Shown: positions 11,901-26,773 of the stretch, one piece after another
Layout: every line of letters begins with the position of its first letter
Numbering within the stretch: the stretch's first letter is position 1
From: Adineta steineri
Taxonomy: Eukaryota; Rotifera; Eurotatoria; Adinetida; Adinetidae
DNA: 64,000 nt
Assembly: GCA_905250115.1 (NCBI GenBank)
Contig: CAJNOI010000033.1
Coordinates: 522,206 to 586,205 of the forward strand
Reading direction: 5' to 3'
The notes under the pieces: generated by a model
What the model saw: the letters and a program-made list of their open reading frames with translations, nothing else
What the model was told of the DNA's origin: nothing
The model's database searches: none
Program-made: the position numbers and the translations under genes

Positions 11901-14900
11901 AACCGTGGGTGTGTAGTAAATTTAATGGTTGAAATGCAAATGACCAAAGAAAACTTTGTTTTCCACCAAGAAGAATCATCGCCATTAAATTAACTAAACA
12001 ATGACGAATTCGAAGTTCATCTTCATTTTGACATTGTGGAGTAAAGAAATTATTCAATGTATTTCTCTCATCATTTTGATTTTTTGGATAACCAATCATT
12101 GATTGTTCGGGTTGACTAAGAGCTCGAAAAACAAGTCTTTCTTCTACTGAAAGATCCAAGTTTCTTTCAATAATTGGTAATAATGAATCAATCGATGTTA
12201 AGCGATCTTGACAAAAATATTCATAGTAGATATTTACTAAAACAATCACTTTGATTTCATTAAGTTGCAGCTTTGGTGGATTTCCTTGACGATTCACAGT
12301 AATCCAATCTGTAAATAATTTCCAGCGTTGTTCATCGTTATTTTGATTAACACATTGATCAATAATTCTTTTCAATTCTGTATAAGGTTGTTGAAGATGT
12401 GGAAAGATGGATTGTTCATCATTTGATCCTAATGTGAATCCTAGTTGATGACTCATCTGTAATGAAGATTTTTTTATTGGTATTGCTTGTTCAGTCTCAA
12501 AAAATCGAGCTAAAGTTAATGACCAGTGTTGATTTTGTTGTTGAATATCATCTGATTTAAGTATTTTTAATAGAGAATTCCATGAAAATTTAGAAACAAT
12601 TATGGAAAGAAAATTTTGAAGTGGTTCACTCAATTCTGTTGCATTATTTTGAATCGACAGATAATTATTGATCATATATAAAAGAATACGATTGATATCA
12701 AGTTGATCTTCAACTGATCGATCGGTTTGGCAGAGAAGAAGAGCTGTCAATTGAATAAGAAAATAATCTTTTAATTGTCGAAAAACAGTTTCGACTACCG
12801 GTTGAAGTTGACGAATATCAATAGTTGGAGTTGTCGATTGTATAATTTTATTGATCAGTGTACAATGAACTACTTCATTAGTCATCAAACGTTTCATATA
12901 AGAAAAGAAAAGATCGAGCAATATCGATCGAGTATTTTCTTGATTGATCACTGATGGATGATATGGTAAACGATAGTTTTCAAGTAAGTTTCCATCCGAA
13001 ACACATCGAATCATTGTTGGAAGAAGATGAATACGATCCCATGTATCTTTAACCATTTGGTGTCGTGGTAAATATTTGAGATAAATATTCGCCAATTCAT
13101 CAAAAAGAAATTCTTTTATCGTCAATGATAACGGACAAATTGGTTGATTTAAATATTTAAATAATGAAAATATTTCTTCACGATATGATGTATCATTTGC
13201 TTTTAAAATTGAAATTATCCATTGTTGAATATCAATCATTAATGTTGATTTCGGAAGATTGTTTTCTTCGATATATTTGCTAACAGTTTCAACAATCGAT
13301 GAATACCTTTCAATATAGGGTGATTTTTGTTGTCCACCAAAATAGTTTGGTTCATTCTCTTGAAGAAATTCGAATTGTTGAAGTAATTTAATCACAAGTT
13401 CTTCAGATTTTGTTAAATTTTCATTTAGAAGAATAAAATAAGCCAAATTCATAAATTCAATACGAGATTTAATATCAATCAGTTGTGTTTGTTCAAGAAC
13501 TTTACTAGATGGATAATATTTCGATATCATTGTATAACATAGAACCCATGTTTCTTTAGTTTGATGATTAAAACATACATTAGAAAGATTTTCCCATAGA
13601 TCATCAAACATTCGTCGAAATAAATTTTCACGAACAAGACTTCGAGTTGAATCCCCATTGTCAAATAACTGATGATAAAATGTTTGAGTTTGATCGAGAC
13701 GATCCATTATTCGACATGCTGAATACAAAGAAAATAAATCGTTTCGATCGTATTCAAATGATGTATAAACATGAGCTAATCGCCAAATATCTTCATGATG
13801 ATATTCATCTAATACTCGTTGTTCATTTTCATCGACTAAACGTAACCATCGAGAGATAAATTCAATTGATTTTTGACATTTAATACGATCATCAGTAAAA
13901 TTTTTCTCAACAATTGTACAAAATGTTTGAACTAAATCATTTGAATATGTTTCTAAAACGGATTTATTGACAATTTTCATTAAAATCGAATCTTTTTCAA
14001 TTGCTTTGATCAATTCAAATCGAAATTCTTCAATAGTATGTTCATTTTCATTCATATTATTCTGTTCAGCTGTTTTTTCAATGAATCTCAATTTAATCTC
14101 ATCAGAATAGGATTTAATTCGTTGATGAAAAAGATGATAGAGCGGCGTTTGAGGAATACATGCATAATGTGTCACTAATTGAAAAATAGTTTGACTATTA
14201 ATTGAAAGTAAATCATTTTCTTGTTCATTTGATACTGATACATGATCAATTAGATTCAACATAGTATCATATCCATCATTGATATTTGAAAGTTTCGATA
14301 AAGTTTCTAATCCATAATCATTAACGATATGTTTGAGAATAGTACATACAAAATTGTTGAACGAAAGTCGAGTTTGAGATTGAATCGAATCAACAAGACC
14401 ATCGAAACGTTTTCCACAAAGAATATCTTTGGAAAGTTGATAGATTAATGTGTAAATTTTCTTTGATGCATTCTTTTTTAGTGATAAATACATTTGATAT
14501 TTATTAACAATTCGTTTTTGTAATTCGGTACATTGTGTAAGAATTTCTTTCAAATATTGAACACGTCGAAATGTACTTGTTTGACGTTGATAAAATTCGT
14601 AAGCAGATCGATTCGCAAATAAATCACTTGGTAATTGTTGAAGAACAATTTGAATTCGAGAACAAAAATCCCAAAGACAATCGTCAAATAAAATATTGTA
14701 ATCACAAAGTATTTGATTATCATTTTGATGTGCTTTGTTATCGTATGATGAAGTAAGAATTTGTATGAAATTCTTAATATAAAATGAATTATTTGATAAA
14801 CATGTATCAAAGAAATAAAAATCCCAATGATGTAGAAATATCGATGAAAATGATGATTGATGATAAATTGTTTGTGCTGGTGAATGGACGAGTAGAAGAA

Positions 14901-17900
14901 AATATTTGGAATTATCTTGTTTTTCTGAATTACAACGATAATCAACTTTATCAATTAATTGTCGAATATATGGAATATGTAAACGTTGTTGATTACTACG
15001 ACTGTTAATTACAATCATCAATAAATTTTTCTCAGTATTGTTTTCATATTTTATGAATTGTTCTTCTAATTCAGCAGAATTTTCGATGATCGACTAAAAG
15101 TAAACATATGCATTCAGGCGATTATATAAGCAATTCTACATACCAAATTGAGGATATCGACTTTATCACTGAAAAGATTTAAATCATCTTCATTCAAAGA
15201 TGAAAATAATTCATGTTTAGTTTCTTGATTGAGACCAGTGATATGAGATGATGTTCGTGTAAATATCATTACTTTAGTTGTCGAACGCAATATTTCCTTT
15301 GGTCGATCGTTACTATTTTCCAAATCGAAAATATCCATTGATGATATTGGTGATGTCGTCAAAGTTCGAAGAAAATTTTCAAGACTGAAATGTTCTTGAT
15401 TTTCAAAGTAATTCGTACAGATCCAACGTGATACTTGATCTTCAAAAGTTGGTAGTTTTAAAATAATGGATTCTGGAGAGATCAATTGCATTAGTTTCGA
15501 AAGAACTGATCGTAGAAGACATTGAAAAATATTGGTTAAATTGTGTTCTATCACGGATTTTGATTTCATTGTTAGTTGTGTGTATTGTTGAGGAATATTC
15601 AGATAATAACGTTCTTCTTCATCGTTTTTCTTGATCAATCCTAATAAACACGAATAAAGTGTATTTGAACTTAGACCATAGAAATATTGTTGTCCAATAT
15701 GTTCAATAAATGATTGAGCTTTTTCTTCGACCTGTTCCATCAATCTCTGTTCTTCGTTGGAAAGTTTAGCCCATCGAATTTGATAAAAATCTTTAATTGA
15801 TAATGAATATTTTTGAAATCGACTTAGAAATGGTGCTGGAATCTCTTTGAATTCATTTCGATTGATATGAACAATACATTGAAAATCTTCATGAACGACA
15901 ATATCGATCGTTTTTGGTCCGATGGCAACTTTTGACCAGATTTTTCTGTTATCACCTGTAGCCATAATCGAGAAATTTTGATTGAAAACATCATAAAGTG
16001 AACCATGAATACGTCCAGTATTGATCATTAGAATAGTTTTACCTGTTTCCATACATAATTTGATCGTTGAAAGAATCTCGACGTTTCGTAATTCATTATT
16101 GACATCATCTGGAAAATCGGACATTCGAAAGACAACTATTTTATTTGGATCAAGATCAAGAACGCCACTCTGCGTTAATAGACGCACAGCACTTTCATCT
16201 TCTGATTCATCAATAATTAATTTGTATCGTCCATAGAGTCGACGTCGAACGGAATCCAATTTCATTGATTGATGAAGAATCGTTGGTATGTTTCGACGTT
16301 GATTCGGTGGTAATCGAAAATCTGGACATTCTTCTTTGACAGCTTTGAAAAAAATTTGAAGAAGTTCTTCGAATTTTTCTTTCGAAGTCCCATTGAAATT
16401 TTCTTCCAATGCATGAAGAAGACTGAGAGGTGTAATACCATCGACATGTGTTTCCTGTTCATCTGTTGTTGTCGTTAATTCGAAGCGTAATTGACGTAAC
16501 ATGTAAATAAAATCTCGATCATGATAAATTTGTGGAATAGATTGAGTGCTTAATAAGCGACGGTAACCTTGACAAAGACCATTAATAATTTTTTTCAGAC
16601 GATCATTGACTCGCTGCTGTTGATTATCGATTTTCAAACCCAGACATCCATAAGCCAGAATGTGTTGATCTTCTCTCGATGGTAAAGATCGATAAATACA
16701 GATCATTCGATTGGCGTTCGCTGCATCGAACGATTTATTGGCAACAGCAACGAAAGCCACTTTACACTCATCCAAATAAGGATGTAATACTTTCAAAACC
16801 ATTTTTTTCTCGTCGGGTAGTGATGCTTCATCTAAGAATACAACCTAAATAAGAACAATATTGTATATGTTCATATAAGCCGTATCTGATTAACTTACGC
16901 ATCGTGTTTTCATTCGATTCTGTTCGTAGTGTTGTTCACGTTTAATAGCGCGATCCAGAATGTATGCGATATCTTCTGATCGAGTATATTTCGAACCCAA
17001 ACAGAAGAAAGGATCGATGGCAGGTAATTTTTTACAAAATGCTGTATTTGATAATTGTGGACCTTGCAGATTCTGCAGAACGATCTGGAACGAGAGTGTC
17101 TTCGATTGACCTACGAACAAAAAGAAATAGTTAATACAAAGATCTCATACATTTAAGATACTAACCTGGAGCACCGATGATGCACAACGGTGTTTTAGTA
17201 ACAATGCTGACCACAATACCAAAGATATGCTCACGAACCTAAAAACATGATGAGTCAAATAATTGCAAAATATGCAGTCAAATGCTTACTGCTTGATTAA
17301 TCGCAACACCTTGAGGAATCAGAAAATTGTTTGGATTAACAAAGTTTGCCAATTCTCTTTCTATGATACCGACGAAATCTGGAATTTTTCGCGATAGAAT
17401 ACTAGCCAACTTTTCTCGTGGTGGAGTTTTCTCATCTTTTCGTTGATCATTATCTTCTTTCGTTGGAAGTCGAAAGTAATAGGTCAAAGCTAATGCCAAC
17501 GCAATACAACGTTTTACATCAGGTTCAACTGTATCATCATCGAATCTCATTTTCCAAAAGAATTCGATTAGATTGAAACATCGTTGAATTTCTCGTTGAG
17601 AAACAGAATTTTTTCCTAGAAACTCTTCGCAGAATTCTTGAGCTTTTAATATACAATCAGTGAGCATTTCTTGAATATAGAAATCGATAAATGTCAATTG
17701 TTGTCCTGGAAGAGAAAATGTAGTGATTTTCTTAGTGATGTAATCTTTCAATGTATCTGATTCTAATGTGCTGTATGAAATTGTCAGATTTTCTAGGGCT
17801 TGTGGTAATTGATGAACAAGATAATCGCTACGATGGACCGCCTTTTTATCATCCTCTTTTACTGACGATGGATTGATTGCAGCAGTAAAAAATATATTCG

Positions 17901-20900
17901 TAGGCAAATTATTTCCATGTAAAGTACCATCCATGAACATTTCTTTGAATAATCCAAGGCATGACGAAGTGTTTACCTCGTCGAAGAATATAACTAATTC
18001 AACATCAGGAACTTCATTAGCCAGTTGACATATTGGTTTCATAAAATCTTCTAATTGTTCTTCTGCAATACCTGGATGAAGGAGAAGACGATAGAATAAT
18101 GATTTAGTATTAATGTGCATTAAATATTCATCAAATAATTTGATCGAGTTTAAAGGTGATTCTTCGAGAGTATTCGGATTCAGTAGTTGTCCAAGTTGAG
18201 GAGTGATATTCATCAGAGGAAAACTTGTAATATGAAATGTGATGTGTTCATAAAGTAATTTATTTAATATGCGATATGTTTCCAAATCTGTATTGTGAGT
18301 AATATTGACAATTGTTTTCCAAATAAGTCGTAATTTACCATTATCATAACCATGACTTGAAAGTACGGATTTGATCTCTTTTGAAAATTTATCATCGATT
18401 GGTCGGACTGCTCGACCAGGAAGAGGTATTTGTTCTATAGCTGCTTCCACCTCAAATTCATCATCATCATCATCATCTTCCTCTTCATCCTGGTTTTGAA
18501 ATGGAAGATCAATTTCTGGTTGATTAATTTGCTCATTATTTCTAGATATTTTTGGTTGAATTTGCTTCAATATTGCATCGTACAAATAGGGTCTCTTCTC
18601 CAATATTGTTTCAATCACTGTCTTACGTAACCACACACATATTCGTTCTCGAATACGTGGTGATACTTTCTCATCGAGAGAACCTTTTGTAAGCTTTGCA
18701 TTGAGTAGCATCGAATAAAATTTTAGTAAATATGTTTTACCAACACCCGTATGACCTTCAATAATTAAAGGAAGCTTCGTTAATTTTCTTTCATGAACAT
18801 GAAACAGCTTGTAGGTGAAGTTTTGAGTAAGAATAAACTTCGTTTCCTTCATTACATCCATAAAATCATCATATGAAATATCTAGAAGCCAAGACAAACA
18901 TTTGGCAAAATAATTTTTTTCTTTAAATTCTTTTCGTTTTGCTGGATCTTCTCGCTTGAAAATTTCTTTCAAATTTTGAGGCACGCAATCCCACTCAGTA
19001 TGTAGCAAATAAAGTGAGAAACCAGGATCATAAACGAGAAATATTCGAGGATAATCAATTCTTTGAAAATTCATTTGTGAAAGATTTTTCGCTTCTTCTA
19101 TCATTTGTTCCATCGCTCGTGTTCCTAAATATTCATCATTATCGTTGAAACGGTAAAATCCAGAGTCGGTAAAAAATCGAACACGTCGGTACAAAAACTT
19201 GACAAATGAAAGTTCAGATATTTTATTTCGTTGTAATTCTTGTGCATTTTTTGTCATACAATCGTTAATCTGACGTCGACATTCTTCTTCATTATTCAAT
19301 GGAGCGAACTGCAATCCAGTATCTTTTTCTGCAGTAGTTTCGACGTAAAGTCGGTTTATTGTTCCATCTATATATGCTTTTAAGAATCGCGCTACAAGTT
19401 CTTCTTGCTTGCCAATATGAAGTTTGTGATTGTTTTCGGTAACTTCTTCAAAACTATTTGAATTCAATAAAGATAATAATGGAAGAATTTGAATGAAATT
19501 ATCGCTAATATTTCGATTATATTTATCTGTATGAGGAATTTCAATGAAGAATGTCCATGGGTGATCATTTGGCAATGAAAATGCTAAACCACTATCTGTA
19601 TCCGACAATGCACCACAAACAAATAACGAAAAGAATGTACGATTAAGTTCAATGAATGGAGCATGAATCGAAATGTTGAAATAAACCTTGGGCTCTTCAT
19701 CATTTTTTGTTGAATCAAACGAGAGCAATGTATTGATTAATGTAGTCAAATGCAATCGATCATTAATACTCATAGATAAAGTTTGCGGAGTTTTGTACTG
19801 AGTATTAATTCGATGGGTTTTTCCTAAAGGAAGATAGAGGTCATCATTACTGGCATAAATATGAGTGTCTTCAACTTACCGATACCAGCCTTTCCACAAA
19901 TTACACGTAGTCGCGGTTTGATTAAATTATTACTTTGAAATAGCTCGTTAAGTTTTTTATTGGCCACTACTGAGTTTCGTATTTGTGGCGTTATATGGTA
20001 CGGTCGTAATCCTTTTCTTGATGTTAGTTCTCTCGAGAAATAATAAACTTCACCATGTGGTCGATCAGATTTCGTTAATATATCTTGTTCGTTGAATAAT
20101 ATTTCTCTTAATCGATGATGCATCTTGTCCATATCCATAATCACAAATGTGAGATGATAGAATGTTTGAATACGAATGAAGAATAAATGAATATCATCTT
20201 GTGTTGCATGAGAACACCAAAGGATTTGAAACGATGCTGGTAAACGATGACTGAGAATATTGACAAGAATTGAAAATGTTTCCATATCAAGATCATGATC
20301 GAGTGGATTTGGTTCGGCTAATTGATCTTTATGAGTCAATGTGACTAGATATTGTTGATTGTCATTGACTGTTGTTCTCTCGATAAATAATTCATCTCCA
20401 TCATGAAGAAGTTCTTTTAAAAATGCAGATAATTTCTTCAAGCATGATTCACTATTGGATCTGTTCGGTATTTGATGTTTGACATATAGTCGTTGGATAT
20501 TCTCAGCTGATAGATCACAAGTAAACAAACGTAATGAACGTAAATAATGTCTCAATGATTCAATCGTTAACTCAAGTTCTCGATTATCATTGAAATTCTT
20601 ATCACTTTTGAAATGTAACTTTTTAAGGAAATTCGATTTTGTTCGATTATCTTCTCTTGATTTGGTCAATAGAATGATCAATATCATCACTTGACGATTG
20701 GAAAACAATTGTAATAGACGTGTCAACTTTCGATATTCTTCCAAATGTTCTAACCAGAGTTTGTAATTAATTACCATTTGCTGATGAATCAAACGAAGTT
20801 GATCTGTTTGTTTTTCAACGAGTCTTTTCAAAATATTGATCTCTTCATTTTCATTATCTTTCATTCCAGATAGAATTCGACTAATTTCACCTGCACGATC

Positions 20901-23900
20901 AGACAATTGAAGTGTTTCTTCTTTCAATTGATAATCGGGATGACCGGCCATTTCTAATTGAATCATTGTTGAATAGATATTGTTGACCGTGTTCAATAGT
21001 TTCAATTGTTCATTTAATAAAATTCTTTTCGATTTCATTGCTTCAGAAAGATCGACATTACAAAATGTCAGCTGCAGTTTATGATCATCAACTTCAGATG
21101 TGGCCATGATAAATTTAATTTTCTCAGGTTCTTTTGGTTGTTGAAATCCATCATTTTCGTCGATTAAATTTTCCGGATCTTCCTTGATCAAGGTTTGAGT
21201 TTTATTGATTGAATACTCGATTTCAAATTTTGATTCTTCGTTAATCAATCGTCTTAATTGAATATGAACGACGCCACTACGATAAAGATGTTCCATAGTT
21301 ATCAAAGCGTTATCTAGTACGTTTGCATCTTCAGCCGATAGCCACATATTGACAAGTTGTATGTTATCGTTAACAACTGAAAACAAAGCGGAGATGATGA
21401 TGATATTTCTTCTAAATAAATTTCTTACTTTGCATGTGTGTCGTTGGAGTATCTTCGAAGTAAGGTAACTTAGCTACACTGTCAACGAAATCTTCAAGAG
21501 TTTTTGCTTTCATTGTAAAAGGTTCACATAGTCCATAGATGATAATCCACGAATTAAGAATCATATTGTTTCTTTCCTGAAGTTGAAATTGTGTTGTTAA
21601 ATTATCTCTTAGCTCTTGAAAGCGACGTCTTCCATGAGTTGTGTATAATTCAGCTTTTTTCATCATTTGGATAACATTTAAACATTCGGATGCTGTTTTG
21701 ATCAGTTGTAAATGTTGACTGGTTAATTTTCGAAATTGTTGCTTGAGATTTCGATATCTTTCAGAAATCTCTTTTAGCGAACAGTTCTCGTCGCTTAACT
21801 GTATGATTGAATTAATCGTTTCATCAGCATTTTCATTTGAAATAATGTTGAATTGCTGTACACAAGTGACAATAATATTGATGTAACTGTAATATTGATA
21901 AATCTGCAACCATTCACACACTTGTTCGATTTCTTGTTCTGTAACTTCAGTATTTTTAACTGGTTCTTGTTGGTTATTATCATTGGCTATCAAACGATAG
22001 GAAAATAACTTTTTTACTTCATCGCGGACATTAATATTCTTGTTACAAAAGATAGCCTTCAAATCAACCATATCTTTTAATTTCATTCGTCCATTCAAAA
22101 GGCTATCAATAAATTGGAAAACTCTCTCCAAAACTGTAGCCAAGTCTTTTCCAGTAACAATGCGATCGTTTTCGCCGCAAGATGATGAGTATATCATATT
22201 GAAAATTCCTTCGAAAAGATGAGATTTTGATAATGAAGCCTGTTTAACACGAAACCAAACCACTCGATCAACTTGTCCTTTTTCATTATTCACTTCTATT
22301 GTCAACATTCCACTGCTTAAAGTTTCAAATTCACCTTCGATTGTATGTCTCTCCACACTAAGTGTATCACCTAAGGACAGCACCTTCATCTTTCCATGAT
22401 TATCGTCTGGAGTAAATGTGACGTGTACAGTAATTTGTAATCGTTCGCTAGCGATAAACCATTGAATCTGTTGACGCTCTTGAATTTTAATATCTCGAAA
22501 TGCGGTTTTCTTAGCCATAATTTTAAAGAAATTATCTGGATGAGATCGTTTTACTTGTTCAATAAATTTCGAAGATTTATGTTCTTCATTAATTGTTGCT
22601 GTATTAAGAACTTGAAATGGAATTAAACAATTCATCATGCTACAAAGTCTCCGAAGATTCTTGAATGGTTGAACTAGTGCAAAAGTCTTTTGAACAAATT
22701 CTTTCATTTCTGTAACTGTTATTTTTGACTTATCTCTCGCTCGATGTAAATCTGCGTACAATAATATTGCGTTTTCGATATGAAATCCTTTCAGAAAATT
22801 GATAATGTGAATAAGAACAGCTGTCATTTCATCATACCATTTAATCCAGTGTTTGACCTGATCGAGAAAGTGATGATAGTAGGTAACACGAAGCTCATTG
22901 ATGTTAATGTTTATGTCACTTGGTGCTGGTTGTAGTAAAGATATTAAATTTGTTGGAACTGTAGGAAATTTGAAGACCTGTGGATTCGCTAAATCTATAA
23001 TTGACTTTATATCGTAACTTGAAACAAAGCAATCAGCGATCGACTCTTTCGACGAATCAAGGTACATCGCACAACTTTCTAAAAAAAAACAAATGTATTC
23101 ATTATGTGTCACATCTTTTTCTTAAATGTACCTTGTAGTTTTAGAACGTTGCTGATCGATTGTTCTACTTGCTTGACGAAACGAGTCATTTCTTCACGAA
23201 TAGAAGTTCCATCATTTTGTTTTTGCAATGAAATAATAAAATCCATAATATTTTCAATATTCGGGAGGGACAAAATCGATTTAGAATAGCGTGAAATCAC
23301 ATGTTTAAATAGTTGATTGATAAAAATAATGGTAAATACGTCATTTTCGTCATATCGATCATGTTTAACGATTGTCATCCATTGATTCAGTTTCACTAGA
23401 ACTTCTTTGGTTTTATCGAATGCTGGTTTTATAAAACTTAAATTGAGGATTCGTTCCCAAGTGTAGATAGCCCATTGATTTTTCGCATTCTTTTCACATA
23501 GATTTCGATAAAAGTTATAATCTAATGTATCTACGAAGTCTTGTGGATTATTTAGTAGCAGAGGGATTTGAATCCAATCATCATGGATAGTATCTTTGGG
23601 ATCAATAGAATCCAGAATTTGTTTATCGAATTCATTCATTCTGCGGAATAGATTTTTTAGTTTTTCCTTTGAATTGCCATAATTTTTATCGCTCCAGAAC
23701 AGCATATTTTGAATAATCAATGAGAAAGAAGGTTCTTTAGTTGCATCCTTTATTGACAATGAATATCGAATAAGAGTTTTTAATAGTTTTTCGTAATCTT
23801 GTTCAAAGTATTGATACCGATGTTGTTCCTCTGTCAGTTGATGCATAATGAAAGCATTGAAAATAGCCATATAAATTTTTCCAAAGAGAAAACGTTTCTC

Positions 23901-25028
23901 TTCTTTCATTTGTTCCATGGATGTATCGGCCAGTTTTATATAATCAAAAAATGCACTTCGAGTGACGTTGGAAATGCGATTATTCACTTCCAGAAGAAGA
24001 TATTTTTGAATAATTTCATTCAATTCGCTTGTCTGGCATAGATATAAGAAAAGCTTCCAAAGAGTATCTGTGTCGACACAAGCTGCGTATGCGGACAAGT
24101 ATTCTGCAAAGTAACGTTCATAACTATCCAGTATCTTAAGAAAATCACCAACATGAACCATTTTATATAACTTATGCTTTAACGTCCTTTTGAAAATAGG
24201 GAGGAAATGATCCAGAAATTCGTCATGCTTCAAATTTAATAGTTCGAATTGCTCACATAATATCAACAGTGGCGATTCATCAGATCTTACGACTACAGGA
24301 AGTCGAGAAATAAGTTCCACGAAACCCGGTACATCTAACGGGAAATCTTTAAATTCCAAAGCAAAATTAACATATTGTCTAATTATATCTTGAAAAGAAA
24401 CCTCAAAATGCTTAACATCATTGATAATAGTTTTCCATTGCAAACGTTTATCAGGATCGATTAATAAAGAGGCTTGTAATGATAGTTTGCAAAAACAGAG
24501 AAAATAATTTAATTTATCTCTATGAACTGTTGTTATTTCCAAACGATAAAGATCAATCCTCATCCTTTTCAATAGATCATTATCGATTTTACGTAAATTT
24601 GGTTTTGAGCCTTTTGTATCCACGAAAGTTTTTGATGCATGAAAAATGATTAAGTCATGAAGTTGTTGTATGCTATTCTCTAGCTGATAACATGTGTAAT
24701 GCTTCGCTTTGATGATCACGAAATATTCTTGGATCCGTGAGTACACATAGAAGTATGCATCAATTCTTTCACCGAACCTCTCGCATTCTTCTGGTGACTT
24801 GAAACTCTCGTTGAAACATTGAGTTATGAAGTGAACGTCGTCGTAAAATGCGTTATTTTGAGCTTGACCGTTTTCTTCATCGAAAGTCATCAAACACACT
24901 AAAACGTGATCAAAAAATGATTGCCCAACACTGTTATCATCGTCGAAAATATTTCCGATGCGTTTTGCTGCATCTGTTAATTTTTCTCGACCAATAAAAA
25001 TACTGAGTACCTTACTCAACAGACCCAT
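7241..25028 (-). CDS. Giant RNF213/mysterin-like AAA+ protein lacking a RING finger (5,728 residues)
   Basis: I rebuilt 12 exons: 23132-25028, 21429-23078, 19880-21376, 17290-19823, 17166-17238, 16899-17110, 15144-16844, 11904-15093, 11676-11839, 10731-11623, 8691-10669 and 7241-8637. Every junction is GT-AG, and the phases sum to 17,187 nt, i.e. 5,728 residues. RNF213 proteins are dynein-like AAA+ ATPases fused to an E3 ubiquitin ligase shell. Three P-loops are visible: CGKAGIGKTH (~1676), GHTGVGKT (~2036, with Walker B VIFFDEVNTSS ~2290) and GAPGQSKT (~2548, with VVFLDEASLPDE ~2625). This is the degenerate-AAA, active AAA3 and AAA4 order of RNF213. An acidic tract (EEEDDDDDDE) lies near residue 2140. 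The helical region after AAA4 is present, but no C3HC4 RING or RZ zinc finger was found, and the C-terminus is replaced by beta-grasp-like modules. The start is the first Met of the first open exon. It is divergent from the ABC transporter. Confidence 0.88.
16845..19880 (-). other. AAA+ core of the RNF213-like protein (AAA3-AAA4 region)
   Basis: This stretch encodes the ATPase heart. The Walker A of the first degenerate AAA module is split across the intron at 19824-19879 (...KAGIG|KTH). The AAA3 P-loop GHTGVGKT lies near 18740-18770 and its Walker B FFDEVNTSS near 17975-18005, followed by the sensor-like stretch FFTAAINPSS. The AAA4 P-loop GAPGQSKT is split over the 73-nt exon 17166-17238 and exon 16899-17110. 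Its Walker B VFLDEASLPDE opens the exon ending at 16844. Acidic and Lys/Thr P-loop residues are intact in AAA3, so ATP hydrolysis is plausible there. AAA4 has the family-typical GxPGxSK variant. Confidence 0.85.
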
Positions 25029-26773
25029 TCCAGATAATGTATTTGAACAAAAAATATGTAAATTATCTAGAATTCATTAGAGAAAAAAGTATCCTAGATA
25101 CTCATTAAATTTAAGCGAAAAATATTTGATTTTTTAGTTGTACACTTACCAGATTATGAGGTTTAATTGAGTTTTTCCTACTTTCGTTTGTTTTATATTA
25201 TTATACAGTTGTTTGATGTGTACAAAATATTCTCACTATATATCCTAAATCAAATAAAACAATTTACTTCGAGTAAATTCTATATATATATATACGATGA
25301 ATTATAATAACTAGTGGGTTTTTTTCTCTTATCAGCACATGCTGTTGTGAAAGAATGAATGTAAAAAAATACTTTGTTGTTTTACTTGAATAAAGAGAGG
25401 AAAAAAAAGAATAAAGAAAAAAGTAAGAAATATTAAAAGCATTTCGACGTTGCGTGCGTGGAATGGATTGAAAAAGGAAGAAAGAAAAAATTTAGACGAG
25501 AAAAAAATCGTAAGAGAAAATGTCAAAATAGTCTGCGGATCGATGTGAAAAGCGACGATTTTTCGAACTTAAAATGACTGAATGAAGCTTTTATAGAGAA
25601 TTAAGTTCAAGTTTTAGATTATGATTACATCTGAATCGATTCCTAACCAGAAATTATTCTTGATAAATTTACAAACTGTTTTCAGTATGATAGGTTGTGA
25701 TTCATATCGGAAGAACGGTGTGAGATGAAAAAAATACAATCATAGTTCTATAATCAGACAAATACATTGATTTTTGATACAATTTCATCCAATTATTTCA
25801 TTCTTTATTTCTAGACCACGTACTAAACGTTAAAACTTCTCGACAAGAACTAATGTTTATGAAATTGTTACGAAGTTTATTAAATGAGTAGTGAATAGAA
25901 ATTATAGCGAATATCTACAATGAATGTCATTTCACATGAATAGTTGTATTTTCATATATAGCAATTATTTTATAAGTTGTTTCAATATTAAAATTTCTAT
26001 TTCTTCTGATTTCAGCAAGTGATAACGGTCGTCTTCAAGGCTCTGTGGTAATACCATCAAGATGAATATGTATGGTTACAACAGAATGTTGATTTGAGCA
26101 TCAATAGTTTGTATAAACGAGATAGTGTTGAAATAATGAAGTTTTTTTAGATAATATTCTACAATCAAAGCATCGTGAGGGTTTGTCGATTTATCGTAAA
26201 ACTTTTATGAGATATTAACTGGCAAAAAAGTCAACAGCTACACAAAAATGTTTATGTTCATTGCGCATTAATAATGTGGAAGAATAATCTGTTACAAATA
26301 GACAATGATGCTATTTTTTTATGGGCAATCGATAAATTATGTTGTCGATAAAGTCTCGCTATTGAATTGTTAAAAGAATCTTTCAATAGTTAGCATGTGA
26401 CAGAAATTAACATCTAGTTGAATCGATCATCAACATTCTCTTAAAATATCATGTGAAAATAAATAGAATTTTTCTTGTCTGAAATAAAAAAAGAAAATGA
26501 TAAATACATCAAGAGTAGCAAGATATGTGTGCAAAGAACTACATATATAAGAATGATAAGGAATATGTGATGAAGTAAATATCATATTTGAAACAACAAC
26601 TTCAAGGACGACAATTCTTACAAAGTGTTACCTGAGTCTCAAACGATAGCAAAATTATAAAATAAATTTATTCTGATGACGACAGATCAATTTCCCTGTA
26701 GTATGTATAAATTGTGAGGGTCTAGATGTAGTGGAGACCCACATTTATACCCATAAATAATTTATTCTTCTAG
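25029..26773. other. Divergent intergenic region between RNF213-like gene and ABC transporter
   Basis: About 1.7 kb separating two genes transcribed away from each other. It must contain both promoters and the missing first exon(s) of the ABC transporter. 25290-25310 is a TA repeat and 25330-25520 is purine/pyrimidine-rich. From about 26016 a splice-acceptor-like TTTCAG is followed by a stretch with weak coding character but many stops. No intact gene was found. Confidence 0.4.

Noticed and set aside
14550..15008. Open frames on both strands overlapping the RNF213-like gene
   Set aside because: They overlap the 3.2-kb exon 11904-15093, whose frame is supported by splice phase at both ends; the alternatives are AT-driven shadows without family features.
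26016..26520. Possible decayed coding segment after a TTTCAG acceptor
   Set aside because: Some weak codon character, but many stops in every frame and no recognisable motif; not enough to call a pseudogene.
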